Of a stretch of DNA of 64,000 nucleotides, positions 16,027 to 25,216 are shown piece by piece. Source of the stretch: JAUWTJ01 sp965603015 (GTDB lineage: Bacteria; Pseudomonadota; Alphaproteobacteria; M2410); the NCBI GenBank assembly GCA_965603015.1, contig CBFDBJ010000006.1, positions 22,873 to 86,872 on the forward strand, read 5' to 3'. The notes under the pieces were generated by a model, which saw only the letters and a list, made by a program, of their open reading frames with translations, did no database searches and was not told the DNA's origin. The position numbers and the translations under genes are program-made. The first letter of the stretch is position 1, and every line of letters starts with the position of its first letter.

Positions 16027-17958
16027 CTATTTGGCGACCGGGCCGTCGGCTGATATCTGAAGGAACGCGGCCTTGCCAGATGGTCTGGCTTGTACAAGGG
16101 TTTCAAGACCCTGCGGCTGGCCTTCGACCTCAATCGGGATATAACCAGGCCAGGCCCCGGACGCCAGCAGATCAAGTGACGGCGTCTGCTGGCCAAGGGT
16201 CAGGCGGTACATCCAGAAATTTCTTGAAACGGCTTCCAGAAAACCTCGGGTCTCCCGCGACGGGATACTTTCTATGAACAGAAGCGGGTCGTCATTATAT
16301 TTGGTATTCTTCTTCCACTTGCGTAAATTGCCCGGGCCGCCGTTATAGGCGATCAGGAGGTCAAACAGATTGTCCGTAAGATTATAGCTCGTCATCAGCT
16401 CCTGGATATATTTCTGACCCAGTTTCATATTGTAGGACGGCTCATAAAGTCGATCCTCGCTGTCGTATCTCAGACGACGATCATTTGCGACGTGTACGGC
16501 GGTGCGCGGCATCAATTGCATCAGGCCTTTGGCGCCGACGCTGCTGGTCGCGCGGCTGTCAAACTTGCTCTCCTGACGTATGAAGGCAAACAGCAGCGCC
16601 CGGTCGAGTGTGAAGCCATCATCGGGTGTGAAATCCGGCACCGGAAAACGCCCGGCGTGGATTGCCGGAACGTCTGAATAGTTGGCGATTTCAAGTTGCG
16701 CGGCGGGCAGTTTCCAGTGTTGCGCCAGCATCAAGAGCGGGCCGTCGTCGGCCGGTTTGGATTTTCCGTGCACCCGCCGCATTTCAGCTTCTGCGCGAGC
16801 GGTCTCGCCCACTTGCGCAAGCGCAACAGCGCGCGCCACGCCGGGGCGGTTCAGGGCTGCGATAATATCCTCGTCGGATATTTCAAGCCTGTCTTCACCC
16901 AGGCGCGGATCAATGCCGAGCTGGCGCGCGGCGAGAATACCGTAAAAACTGGTGCTGTTGGCCGCCGCCAGCTCCAGCATGGCGGTCGCACGCCCGGGCT
17001 CGCGAATGGCGAGGTTTGCCCGGGCCGCCCAATAGGCACCCGCAGACCGGGTCGACGGCGACACGTAGTCAGCGTCTGCCAGTTTGGTGAAATACACCGC
17101 GGCCTTTTCTGTCTCACTCAGCCGCCAGGACGCAAGTCCTGCGGTCCAGTAAGACAAAGGGACTTTCCGGCCACTGCTTTTGGCGACGGCATCGGCAAGG
17201 CGCAGTGCCTTGTCATCAACATTTTCAAGATAATAGGAGTTCGCGATCCACTGACGGATCTGATCGTACTCATGGGTGGTGAGGCTGCGCTGGGTCTTGC
17301 GCGCATTCACATAATTGAGCGCCTGCGTCGGCCGCTCGCGCCTCAAAAGAGAGCGCACATGGATTTTGATCTTTGTGACCTGGCGTCTTTTCGAAGCGCT
17401 CTGGCGCCGGGGCGGATTGGCCTTGATCCCTGGATTGTTCGGCATGGAGCGCCACTGGCGCAGCTCGTGGCGTTTGGGATTTGCAGCGCCGGAAGGATGG
17501 CGGCGCTTGGCCAGATGATAGATACGGCTGGCGCCGGGATGATCATTGTAGAGGGTGAGCCAGTCGGAAAGCTCCCAATAGCGGGAGCGGTAGGCCGTCG
17601 GGTGGAGATAGCGCTGAAACAGAACATGGCCCATCAGGATGTCGTTTCCGAGGTCCGCGATCACCAGGTTGGCAGCTTTCATATCGCCGCGGCCTTGCAA
17701 ATCAAAGATGCGGGCATAGCGCTGCGTATCCGCCTCGCTGAGGATGGCCCAGGGACCGGCGGGCTCGAGAATTTCCAGTGGTGGCACATCGGGTTTCGCC
17801 CGCGGCAACTCTGCCGCCACAGCAGGCATGAGGTTGGCCAGAAGACTGCCCATGGCGATGAGACCTGCGAGCCCGGCAACTTTAAAACGGGGGAGAAGAC
17901 CTGAATAACGCAAACAACTGTTTCCTTGCACGCAGGCGAACTCCTGCCGTTTTGACAC
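16027..17958 (-). CDS. slt: Soluble lytic murein transglycosylase, Slt family
   Basis: Periplasmic enzyme cutting the MurNAc-GlcNAc bond of peptidoglycan. A signal peptide ends near AVAAELPRA. A long alpha-helical superhelix follows (about residues 60-440), then the lysozyme-like catalytic domain with FIRQESKFDSRA (catalytic Glu), SSVGAKGLMQLMP, EPSYNMKLGQKYI and LIAYNGGPGNLRKW. The tail of about 50 residues is Pro/Gly rich. Length 643 aa fits Slt70-type proteins. GTG 17958 is used; GTG 17931 or TTG 17913 have better ribosome sites (AGGAG, AAGGA) and would give cleaner signal peptides, so the true start is uncertain. moaB follows on the same strand. Confidence 0.93.
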   Translation of the reverse strand: MSKRQEFACVQGNSCLRYSGLLPRFKVAGLAGLIAMGSLLANLMPAVAAELPRAKPDVPPLEILEPAGPWAILSEADTQRYARIFDLQGRGDMKAANLVIADLGNDILMGHVLFQRYLHPTAYRSRYWELSDWLTLYNDHPGASRIYHLAKRRHPSGAANPKRHELRQWRSMPNNPGIKANPPRRQSASKRRQVTKIKIHVRSLLRRERPTQALNYVNARKTQRSLTTHEYDQIRQWIANSYYLENVDDKALRLADAVAKSSGRKVPLSYWTAGLASWRLSETEKAAVYFTKLADADYVSPSTRSAGAYWAARANLAIREPGRATAMLELAAANSTSFYGILAARQLGIDPRLGEDRLEISDEDIIAALNRPGVARAVALAQVGETARAEAEMRRVHGKSKPADDGPLLMLAQHWKLPAAQLEIANYSDVPAIHAGRFPVPDFTPDDGFTLDRALLFAFIRQESKFDSRATSSVGAKGLMQLMPRTAVHVANDRRLRYDSEDRLYEPSYNMKLGQKYIQELMTSYNLTDNLFDLLIAYNGGPGNLRKWKKNTKYNDDPLLFIESIPSRETRGFLEAVSRNFWMYRLTLGQQTPSLDLLASGAWPGYIPIEVEGQPQGLETLVQARPSGKAAFLQISADGPVAK

Positions 17959-18116
17959 CGTTTAACCGCATCGGTTCTAACAAACTCTATTCTGGCCTTG
18001 TCTGCCTAATACCAGCTTAATTTTTATAGGACCCGCAGAAATCAGGGCTTTCACAAGTGGTCCGGGCGTGACGGGAAAAGCTCTGGATCAATTGCCCGAA
18101 CCCTCGCCCTGGAGCC

Positions 18117-19007
18117 TCACAGTGCCTCGATTCTCGCCCTGAGGGATTGGAGATCGGCCCAGGCATAGCGCTTCTGGGCAGGTTGGCGCAGGAGATACGC
18201 CGGATGGAACATCGGCAGGACCGGAATTGTGCGCTCGCCGATCGAGATATCTGCCCAGCGGCCCCGGGTCTTCATGATGCCGGTTGATGTGCCCAGCAAT
18301 TGCTTCGAGGATACGCCGCCGAGGGCGACAATGATCTGCGGTTTCTGAAGTTCGATGTGCCTGAGCAGGAAGGGAAGGCAGAGCGCGATCTCCTCGGTCG
18401 AGGGATCGCGGTTGCCAGGTGGTCGCCACGGCAGAATATTGGCGATATAGATCGACTTCGCCGGATCCTCGTCGGTTCGTTTGAGATCAATGGCTGCAAA
18501 CATCCGGTCGAGGAGTTGCCCCGCGGGGCCGACAAAGGGCCGCCCCTGGCGATCCTCGTCCTTGCCCGGGGCCTCGCCCACCAGCATGATCCGCGCCTTC
18601 GGGTTGCCATCACAAAACACGGTCGAATGAGCCGTGGATTTGAGCCCGCACCCCTCAAAGCTCTCAATCGCGGCCCGCAGCTCTTCAAGCGTGGTCGCAG
18701 CGCCCGCCAGTTCACGGGCTGTCGCGAGAGCATCAATGGTGTGATCAGGCAGAGCTGCCGGTTGCGCCGATGCGAGCGGCGGCGTTGGCCTGGCCCCGGA
18801 TGCTGCCGGGACCACTGGTGCAACGCTGGCTGCATGGGCAGATTGAGACGGCAGCTCAAACCGGTTGACCGGCACCTCGCCCACAGCCTCATCAGCGCCC
18901 GACGAGACATACCAAGCCAGCAGTGCGGCAGCCTCTTGCCCCGAAAGGTCTCTTCTGTCCGGATTGGAGTTCATGCTCTCGGGATCGTCCCTTGCCGAAT
19001 AATTCAC
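18117..19007 (-). CDS. Uracil-DNA glycosylase, family 4/5-like
   Basis: Excises uracil from DNA. The catalytic domain starts after about 120 residues of low-complexity Pro/Ala-rich leader. It contains ARIMLVGEAPGKDEDRQGRPFVGPAG, the GEAPG motif and the glycosylase pocket, YIANILPWRPPGNR and the C-terminal VLPMFHPAYLLRQP with the catalytic-loop His. In this form the N-terminal cluster region reads FEGCGLKSTA, without the usual C-x2-C pair, as in many alphaproteobacterial members. Start choice is open: GTG 19007 or ATG 18974 (after a GAG). The gene is alone on its strand, with slt downstream. Confidence 0.9.
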   Translation of the reverse strand: MNYSARDDPESMNSNPDRRDLSGQEAAALLAWYVSSGADEAVGEVPVNRFELPSQSAHAASVAPVVPAASGARPTPPLASAQPAALPDHTIDALATARELAGAATTLEELRAAIESFEGCGLKSTAHSTVFCDGNPKARIMLVGEAPGKDEDRQGRPFVGPAGQLLDRMFAAIDLKRTDEDPAKSIYIANILPWRPPGNRDPSTEEIALCLPFLLRHIELQKPQIIVALGGVSSKQLLGTSTGIMKTRGRWADISIGERTIPVLPMFHPAYLLRQPAQKRYAWADLQSLRARIEAL

Positions 19008-19279
19008 TGCAGGACCCTAGACCAATCGAGTGCCAATGAGAACCATTCGGGTATTGCAACGGTTTCAGGCAGGCATGAGGCGTAATCGGGTGGATTCAGG
19101 CGCGTAATTGCACCGATTATCACGCGAATCATTGACCCTCGCCCTGTGAGGCTTCATAAATCGTGTCGATGCCATCCGTGTTACAGGTCTGAATTCAGTC
19201 AGCCCGTCAAGAAAACCAAAATAAAAACCACGCCGCTGCCGCACAAACTAAAGCGTGTTGGCAGGGCGAAGGAGGTAAA

Positions 19280-20950
19280 ATGTCTGAAGCCGTTGAACGT
19301 GAATCCATGGAATATGACGTCGTCATCGTCGGGGCCGGCCCCGCCGGGCTTTCAGCTGCGATCCGGTTGAAGCAGGTTGCTGAGGAAGAAGGCCGTGAAA
19401 TTTCGGTTTGTGTTTTGGAAAAGGGCGCCGAGGTTGGGGCGCATATCCTGTCCGGTGCGGTTCTTGATCCCATAGCGCTCAAGGAGCTCTTCCCCGATTT
19501 CATCGAACGCGGCGCACCGATGGATGCTGAGGTTACCGAGGACAAGATGCTTGTTCTTGGACCGGCCGGGTCTATGACCCTGCCGAATTTTACGTTTCCG
19601 CCCCTGATGAGCAATCACGGCACTTACATCGTCTCGCTCGGTAATCTGTGTCGCTGGATGGCCGAACAGGCCGAGGCCATGGGTGTCGAGATTTACCCGG
19701 GCTTTGCCGCCTCTGAAGTCGTCTATAACGAAGATGGTTCGGTCAAAGGCGTCGCAACCGGCGACTTTGGTATTGGCCGCGATGGCCAGCCGAAGGACAG
19801 TTATACACGCGGCATGGAATTGCATGGCAAATACACCTTCATTTCCGAAGGCGCTCGCGGATCGCTCGCCAAACAGCTGATGTCCAAATTTGAGCTCGAC
19901 AAGGATTGTGACTTTCAGAAGTTCGGCATCGGGATCAAGGAGCTGTGGCAAATCGATCCGGCGCAGCACAAACCCGGCAGAGTCATGCACACCATGGGGT
20001 GGCCGCTGAAAAGCGATACCGGCGGTGGGACATTCATGTATCATTTTGGCGACAATTATGTCTCTCTGGGTTTTGTTCTCCATTTGAATTACAAGAACCC
20101 GTACCTGTCGCCCTTTGACGAGTTGCAACGGTTTAAGCAACATCCGGATATTCGCCCCATCTTTGAAGGTGGCAAGCGCATTTCCTATGGTGCGCGCGCA
20201 ATGACCAGTGGCGGTCTGCAATCCATTCCCAAACTTGTCTTCCCGGGCGGTGCGCTGATCGGCTGTTCCGCCGGCTTTATGAATCTTCCGCGCATCAAGG
20301 GCACCCACAATGCCATGAAGTCAGCCATGGTTGCCGCTGAAGCCGCAGCAGCAGCGCTGAAACAAGATCGGTCCTGGGATGAGCTCGAGGCTTATCCGGA
20401 AGAATTGGCCAAGAGCCACGTCTACAAGGATCTGAATCCAGTCAGAAACGTCAAACCTCTGGTTGGCAGATTTGGCGCGATCATCGGCACCATGCTGGGC
20501 GGTTTCGACATGTGGTTCCAGACCATATTCCGCTTCTCGCTCTTTGGGACCTTGAAGCACGGCAAGCCGGATTATGCGACGCTCAAGCCGGCCAATCAGT
20601 GTACCCCGATAGATTATCCAAAACCTGATGGCGTGGTCAGTTTCGACAAGCTTTCGTCGGTCTTCATTTCGAGCACCAATCACGAAGAAGACCAGCCGAT
20701 TCACCTGCAGCTGAAGGACCCGGATTTGCCGATCAACGTCAACCTGCCCAAATGGGCGGAGCCCGCTCAGCGTTTCTGCCCTGCAGGCGTTTATGAAGTG
20801 CTGACAGACGACGACGGTTCAAACCCGAAGTTCCAGATTAATGCGCAAAACTGCGTCCACTGCAAAACCTGCGATATCAAGGACCCAAGCCAGAATATCA
20901 ACTGGACAGTGCCTGAAGGCGGCGGCGGCCCAACCTATCCAAACATGTAG
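19280..20950 (+). CDS. Electron transfer flavoprotein-ubiquinone oxidoreductase
   Basis: Inner-membrane-associated enzyme passing electrons from ETF (from fatty acid and amino acid dehydrogenases) to ubiquinone. The N-terminal FAD-binding fold is DVVIVGAGPAGLSAAIRL (Gly18-Gly23). The membrane-inserting and quinone-binding middle is typical, with GCSAGFMNLPRIKGTHNAMKSAM. The C-terminal 4Fe-4S ligands are Cys500 (FCPAGVYE) and Cys525, Cys528 and Cys531 (NCVHCKTC), followed by the standard end NINWTVPEGGGGPTYPNM. Length 556 aa matches the family. Start ATG 19280 follows GGAGG. ETF alpha and beta are not in this window. An acyl-CoA ligase at 51070 and a FabH-like gene at 42895 also touch fatty acid metabolism. 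Confidence 0.97.
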   Translation: MSEAVERESMEYDVVIVGAGPAGLSAAIRLKQVAEEEGREISVCVLEKGAEVGAHILSGAVLDPIALKELFPDFIERGAPMDAEVTEDKMLVLGPAGSMTLPNFTFPPLMSNHGTYIVSLGNLCRWMAEQAEAMGVEIYPGFAASEVVYNEDGSVKGVATGDFGIGRDGQPKDSYTRGMELHGKYTFISEGARGSLAKQLMSKFELDKDCDFQKFGIGIKELWQIDPAQHKPGRVMHTMGWPLKSDTGGGTFMYHFGDNYVSLGFVLHLNYKNPYLSPFDELQRFKQHPDIRPIFEGGKRISYGARAMTSGGLQSIPKLVFPGGALIGCSAGFMNLPRIKGTHNAMKSAMVAAEAAAAALKQDRSWDELEAYPEELAKSHVYKDLNPVRNVKPLVGRFGAIIGTMLGGFDMWFQTIFRFSLFGTLKHGKPDYATLKPANQCTPIDYPKPDGVVSFDKLSSVFISSTNHEEDQPIHLQLKDPDLPINVNLPKWAEPAQRFCPAGVYEVLTDDDGSNPKFQINAQNCVHCKTCDIKDPSQNINWTVPEGGGGPTYPNM

Positions 20951-21010
20951 GCACGTCCGAATATGGTGGCACAGATAATTTGGTAATTTGTGATAGGCTC
21001 ATTCTGCATG

Positions 21011-21043
21011 AGGTTTCCGGGGGCTCTGGCCTGACGGAAACCT
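21011..21043 (+). promoter_or_regulatory. Stem-loop between ETF-QO and the TPR lipoprotein gene
   Basis: AGGTTTCCG (21011-21019) pairs perfectly with CGGAAACCT (21035-21043) across a 15-base loop. No T-run follows, so it is not a classic intrinsic terminator. It ends 25 bp before the next start codon, so it could be a 3' end of the ETF-QO mRNA or a leader hairpin for the TPR gene. Confidence 0.4.
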
Positions 21044-21068
21044 GCTGACGGGAAGGACAAGAGGCAGA

Positions 21069-22856
21069 ATGAGAGGCAGGCGTATTTTTGAGGGGCTCCT
21101 TCGATCTGCACGGTGGCCTGCAGTCATTTCGCCTTTCAATGGCGTTCTGGCAAATGCTGTGCTGGTGGCGGCTGTCTCTTTGACGGCCTGCGAAACAACT
21201 GGCCAGCAGGATTACGCCAGCGTGCTTGGCGAGCCTGAGACCTCCTACGCCAGGATTGGCACACTCTATGGTAATTACCTCGCCGCTCAGGAAGCAACGC
21301 GCCTTAAGGATAGCCGCGCTGCAGCGAACTACTATGACCGTGCGCTGAAGGCCGATCCGGATAATCAAATCCTTCTTGAGCGGGCCTTCATGTTTGAGGT
21401 CTCTGCGGGTAACAAAACCAAAGCGCGGGACCTGGCGTCCCGGATTGTTGAAAACGGGTCTGACAACCGGCTTGCCCGGCTGGCGTTGGCGGTCAGGGAA
21501 ATCGAACGCGGGCGCATGAGCACGGCGCGCAAGCATCTCGAAGAGTCGGCACGGGGGCTCTACAACGGCTTTGCCATTGATCTCATAAAGGCATGGATCT
21601 TTGCCTCGGAGCGCGATTTCCAACAGGCTGAGGCGATTCTCGGGAACCTCAATGCCCTTGGGCGAGAGGACATTTATCGCTCCTATCATCTGGCCCTCAT
21701 GTACGATGCTCAGGGCAAAAACGAACTCGCCGAGCAGCACTACCGCAAAGCCGTTGAAGAAAGTGATACGGTCGCAATCCGGATAGTTGACGCATACGGT
21801 CGGTTTCTGGAGCGTAACAAAAGGCCGCTAGAAGCTGTCGCGCTTTACCAGGCCTTTCTTGCCAATCTGCCGGACAACGCTCTGATTGAATATTCGTTGA
21901 GGCGCGCAACAGGTGGCGAGAATGTCCCGGACCGGCTCATCAAGAATACAAGAGACGGCGTTGCAGAGGCAATTTATGGTGTTGCGGGCCTCCTGGCGGG
22001 TGATCGAAATATCAATCTGCCGATCCTCTATCTTCAAATGGCGCTTTGGGTAAAGCCGGATTTTCAGGAGGCGCGGCTCCTCATGGGCGAGCTTTACTGG
22101 CAGGCACAACAATACGAATTGTCGGCGCGCGCCATGGCATCAGTTCCGCTTGATCATCCGTTCGCGCCGGCGGCAGGTGTCCAGATTGCGCTCAGCCTTG
22201 AGCGGATGGGGCGTCCGGAAGAAGCGGAAAAAATATTGCTACGCGCGATAGCCAATCATCCGAACGATCCGACGGCAACCATAGCGCTTGGCGACATTCT
22301 GCGGTCAAATGAAAAATACGAGCAGGCGGTCGGGGCTTACGACCGTGCCTTTGAACTCCTTGGTGATGAGAAGGCCAGCTGGTTCCTTTACTATTCTCGC
22401 GGGGCCTCACTTGAGCAAGCCGGATTTTGGACTGAAGCCGAAATCGATCTTCTGGCAGCGCTGGAGCGCGCTCCGGATCAGCCAATTGTCCTCAACCATC
22501 TTGGCTACTCCTGGGTGGACCGCGGCCTGCGGCTGGAGGAGGGGTTGGAGCTTGTCCGAACAGCCGTGGACCTGTCACCGGGCAACGGCTTTATTGTCGA
22601 CAGTCTGGGCTGGGCTCATTTCCGTCTTGGAGAATACGACACCGCCGTCAAATATCTTGAACGTGCCCTTGAACTTGAACCTGAAGATCCAACGCTTCAT
22701 GAGCATCTTGGCGATGCCTACTGGATGGCTAACCGTAAAAGAGAAGCGCAGTTCCAGTGGCAACATGCGCTGGAACGCGATCCCGCGCAGGATCAGATCG
22801 AAATAATCAGGGCGAAACTGATCGACGGTCTCAAACACCCTGAGCCGGTTACCTGA
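21069..22856 (+). CDS. Tetratricopeptide-repeat lipoprotein
   Basis: A 595-residue exported protein. The N-terminal region ends in a hydrophobic stretch with lipobox LTAC (AAVSLTACETTG), so it is likely anchored in the outer or inner membrane. The rest is a stack of TPR units, clearest at AANYYDRALKADPDNQ, AEQHYRKAVEES, AEKILLRAIANHPNDP, AVGAYDRAFELLGDEK and AVKYLERALELEPEDP. The whole is similar in layout to the large TPR lipoproteins found widely in Alphaproteobacteria just upstream of ispE. Specific role unknown. It lies 53 bp before ispE on the same strand, so an operon is likely. Confidence 0.9.
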   Translation: MRGRRIFEGLLRSARWPAVISPFNGVLANAVLVAAVSLTACETTGQQDYASVLGEPETSYARIGTLYGNYLAAQEATRLKDSRAAANYYDRALKADPDNQILLERAFMFEVSAGNKTKARDLASRIVENGSDNRLARLALAVREIERGRMSTARKHLEESARGLYNGFAIDLIKAWIFASERDFQQAEAILGNLNALGREDIYRSYHLALMYDAQGKNELAEQHYRKAVEESDTVAIRIVDAYGRFLERNKRPLEAVALYQAFLANLPDNALIEYSLRRATGGENVPDRLIKNTRDGVAEAIYGVAGLLAGDRNINLPILYLQMALWVKPDFQEARLLMGELYWQAQQYELSARAMASVPLDHPFAPAAGVQIALSLERMGRPEEAEKILLRAIANHPNDPTATIALGDILRSNEKYEQAVGAYDRAFELLGDEKASWFLYYSRGASLEQAGFWTEAEIDLLAALERAPDQPIVLNHLGYSWVDRGLRLEEGLELVRTAVDLSPGNGFIVDSLGWAHFRLGEYDTAVKYLERALELEPEDPTLHEHLGDAYWMANRKREAQFQWQHALERDPAQDQIEIIRAKLIDGLKHPEPVT

Positions 22857-22909
22857 ATGAGCTGAATGAAAATCAAGTTCGGTTCGCCTCGGGCCAGTAA
22901 GGTTTTTTG

Positions 22910-23773
22910 ATGATCACTGAAATTGCCAGGGCCAAAGTCAACCTCACCCTCCATGTCACCGGACGGCGCGAAGACGGCTATCACATGCTCCAAAGTCTGG
23001 TGGTTTTCCCGGATATTTTCGACCGGCTGATTTTTGAGGCTGACGACGAGATCAGCCTTACCCTGGAGGGCCCGCGCGCCGCAGACCTGAAAGGGTCTGA
23101 CCCACAGAGCAACCTGGTTCTGCGTGCAGCAAAAGACCTGCAACAGGCGTTTGGTGTCACGCGAGGCGCCCGCATTGTGCTTGAAAAAAATCTTCCAACG
23201 GCGGCGGGGATCGGTGGCGGTTCAGCCGATGCTGCTGCCGCGCTCCGGGGGCTCCTCAAGCTCTGGTCGCTTCAGCCGGATGAAGTCAAACTACTGGATA
23301 TTGCGCTCGGGCTGGGCGCCGACGTGCCCGTTTGTATGGCAAGCTGCAGCGCCATCATGTCCGGAATAGGTGAAGGTGTGCAGCCGGTCCAGGATCTGGT
23401 TCCGCATTGGCTCGTTCTTGCCAATTGTGGACGCCCTGTCCCCACCGGCTCTGTTTTCAGGGATCTGGATATATCAGGGGGCAGCGAAGCATTCTCTCAA
23501 GCGCCTGAAGGATTGAGCTCTTTCAGTGGGCTGACAGAATATCTGGGTTCTGCGAAAAATGATCTTCAGAAACCGGCGATTGCGCTGGAGCCTGAGATTC
23601 AGCACTGCCTCGATGCCTTGCGCGCCTGCGACCAAATCGCTCTGGCCCGGATGTCGGGGTCCGGTGCGACGTGTTTCGGACTGTTCGAACACGAAGCCGA
23701 CGCGCGCGCAGCTCGGCATGCGCTGGCCTCTCTCCATCCGGACTGGTGGGTTTGCGCCGGAAATGTAGATTAA
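22910..23773 (+). CDS. ispE: 4-diphosphocytidyl-2-C-methyl-D-erythritol kinase
   Basis: Fourth step of the MEP isoprenoid route: phosphorylates CDP-methylerythritol at the 2-hydroxyl. A GHMP-family kinase: start RAKVNLTLHVTGRREDGYHML with the Lys and His of the substrate site, the glycine loop PTAAGIGGGSADAAA at residues 96-110, and the C-terminal MSGSGATCFGLFE. Length 288 aa is normal. The TTG at 22907 is followed directly by ATG 22910, which I prefer. It overlaps the convergent polyprenyl synthase gene by 4 bp. This places an isoprenoid precursor gene back to back with a long-chain prenyl transferase gene. Confidence 0.96.
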   Translation: MITEIARAKVNLTLHVTGRREDGYHMLQSLVVFPDIFDRLIFEADDEISLTLEGPRAADLKGSDPQSNLVLRAAKDLQQAFGVTRGARIVLEKNLPTAAGIGGGSADAAAALRGLLKLWSLQPDEVKLLDIALGLGADVPVCMASCSAIMSGIGEGVQPVQDLVPHWLVLANCGRPVPTGSVFRDLDISGGSEAFSQAPEGLSSFSGLTEYLGSAKNDLQKPAIALEPEIQHCLDALRACDQIALARMSGSGATCFGLFEHEADARAARHALASLHPDWWVCAGNVD

Positions 23774-24801
23774 TAAGTGCGGTTGATGCAAAAGTCGACG
23801 ATGCCGTTGAGTGCTTTGGTGTATTCGCTTTCCGGGAAAATCGCCAGGGCGTCTTTTGCCATGGCGCCGTAGTGGCGGGCGCGTTCGATGGTGTCTTTCA
23901 GGGCATCATGCTTGACCAGCAATGAAATCGCGCGCTGAAGATCTGCCTCGTCCTGCTCGCCGTCGACAATCGTGCGGTTCCAGAAGGCGCGTTCATCGTC
24001 ATTGCCGCGGCGGAACGCAAGCAGGATCGGCAGTGTCACCTTGCCTTCGCGGAAGTCGTCTCCGATGGTCTTGCCGAGTTTCGCCTGGGCGCCGGAATAA
24101 TCAAGCGCATCGTCGACGATCTGAAAGGCAATACCAAGATTGTGGCCATAGGAATGTAGGGCATTTTCCTCGCCCGCCGGTGCTCCCGCGATGACAGCAC
24201 CGACCTGCGCCGCCGCTTCAAACAGTGCCGCCGTCTTGGCGCTGATGACCTTGAGGTAGTTATCTTCGGTGGTAGAAGTGTCATTGGCGGTGATGAGCTG
24301 CATCACCTCGCCTTCGGCAATAATCGCCGAGGCATTTGAGAGAATATCGAGGACCCGCACATTGTCGGCTTCGACCATCAACTGGAACGAGCGCGAGAAC
24401 AGGAAGTCGCCGACCAGAACACTGGCCTGATTGCCCCAGATCGTGTTGGCCGTGGGCGAGCCGCGCCTAAGGTCACTTTCGTCGATGACATCATCGTGCA
24501 GCAGCGTTGCGGTGTGAATGAATTCCACAGCGGCAGCAAGTTTGAGCTGAGCCTCGCCTCGGTAACCGCACATTTTAGCCGCCGCCAGGGTGATCATGGG
24601 CCGGATTCGCTTGCCGCCGGAATTGATGAGATGGCCGGCAAGGTTCGGGATCATCTCGACCGGGCTTTCCATCCGGTCGATAATGACGTCGTTCACCCGG
24701 GTCAGCTCTTCAGCGACCAGCGACTGCAATTGGGCAACGGCATTGTCTCCCGCAGGGTCTTTGGCCGATTTGGCTCCCTCAAACTTTACAACGACTGCCA
24801 C
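23770..24801 (-). CDS. ispB: Long-chain polyprenyl diphosphate synthase (octaprenyl type)
   Basis: Builds the ubiquinone side chain from IPP. A trans-prenyltransferase: first aspartate-rich motif LLHDDVIDESDLRRG (Asp103-Asp107), second IVDDALDYSG (Asp230-Asp234), lysine/arginine motif SGGKRIRPMI. In the residues before the first motif there are Ala and Thr rather than bulky aromatics, which fits a long product (C40-C50); the exact chain length cannot be read. 343 aa. Start is GTG 24801, with GAGG nine bases upstream. The gene is convergent with ispE and divergent from the DUF2007 gene. Confidence 0.92.
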   Translation of the reverse strand: MAVVVKFEGAKSAKDPAGDNAVAQLQSLVAEELTRVNDVIIDRMESPVEMIPNLAGHLINSGGKRIRPMITLAAAKMCGYRGEAQLKLAAAVEFIHTATLLHDDVIDESDLRRGSPTANTIWGNQASVLVGDFLFSRSFQLMVEADNVRVLDILSNASAIIAEGEVMQLITANDTSTTEDNYLKVISAKTAALFEAAAQVGAVIAGAPAGEENALHSYGHNLGIAFQIVDDALDYSGAQAKLGKTIGDDFREGKVTLPILLAFRRGNDDERAFWNRTIVDGEQDEADLQRAISLLVKHDALKDTIERARHYGAMAKDALAIFPESEYTKALNGIVDFCINRTY

Positions 24802-24930
24802 AGTGCCTGCCTCATTTTAGTAGTATTTGGTCCAACAAGGAGACATTATGGTGGAGTGACCGGAAGGGTCAAGCCGCAGTTCTGACGGCGCCCTGCGGCA
24901 CGAAGTTGCAGTAGAGGGAGCAGCAAGGCG

Positions 24931-25167
24931 ATGATTGAGGTCATGCGGACCACAAACCCGGTCGATATCAGTTATATCGAGGCAATCCTCAAGGATGCCG
25001 GCATCCATATGGCTGTTTTTGACAGTAACATTTCAATCGTTGAGGGTAGCATTGGCCTCTTCCCCAAACGTGTAATGATTTCTGAAGACGACTGCGCCGC
25101 AGTGCGCGACTTGCTGCGCGGGACCGAGCTTGAAAGCGCTCTGTTGCCACAATTCATGCAGGCGTGA
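24931..25167 (+). CDS. DUF2007-family small protein
   Basis: A 78-residue protein with the DUF2007 layout: VMRTTNPVDISYIEAILKDAGI then IGLFPKRVMISEDDCAAVRDLL, a ferredoxin-like alpha/beta unit. The family is annotated as putative signal-transducing, but no biochemical role is established. It is the first gene of a two-gene run, with the TrmN6-like methyltransferase starting 49 bp downstream, an arrangement that recurs beside polyprenyl synthase genes in Alphaproteobacteria. Start ATG 24931 follows AGCAAGGCG. Confidence 0.85.
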   Translation: MIEVMRTTNPVDISYIEAILKDAGIHMAVFDSNISIVEGSIGLFPKRVMISEDDCAAVRDLLRGTELESALLPQFMQA

Positions 25168-25216
25168 CAGGGTCAGATACCCCGTCATACCGGGGACATT
25201 GAGAGCAAAAGGTGTC

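Noticed and set aside
16696..17904. 402-residue open frame on the + strand
   Set aside because: Antisense to slt, which has clear catalytic motifs; the frame has no ribosome site or recognisable protein.
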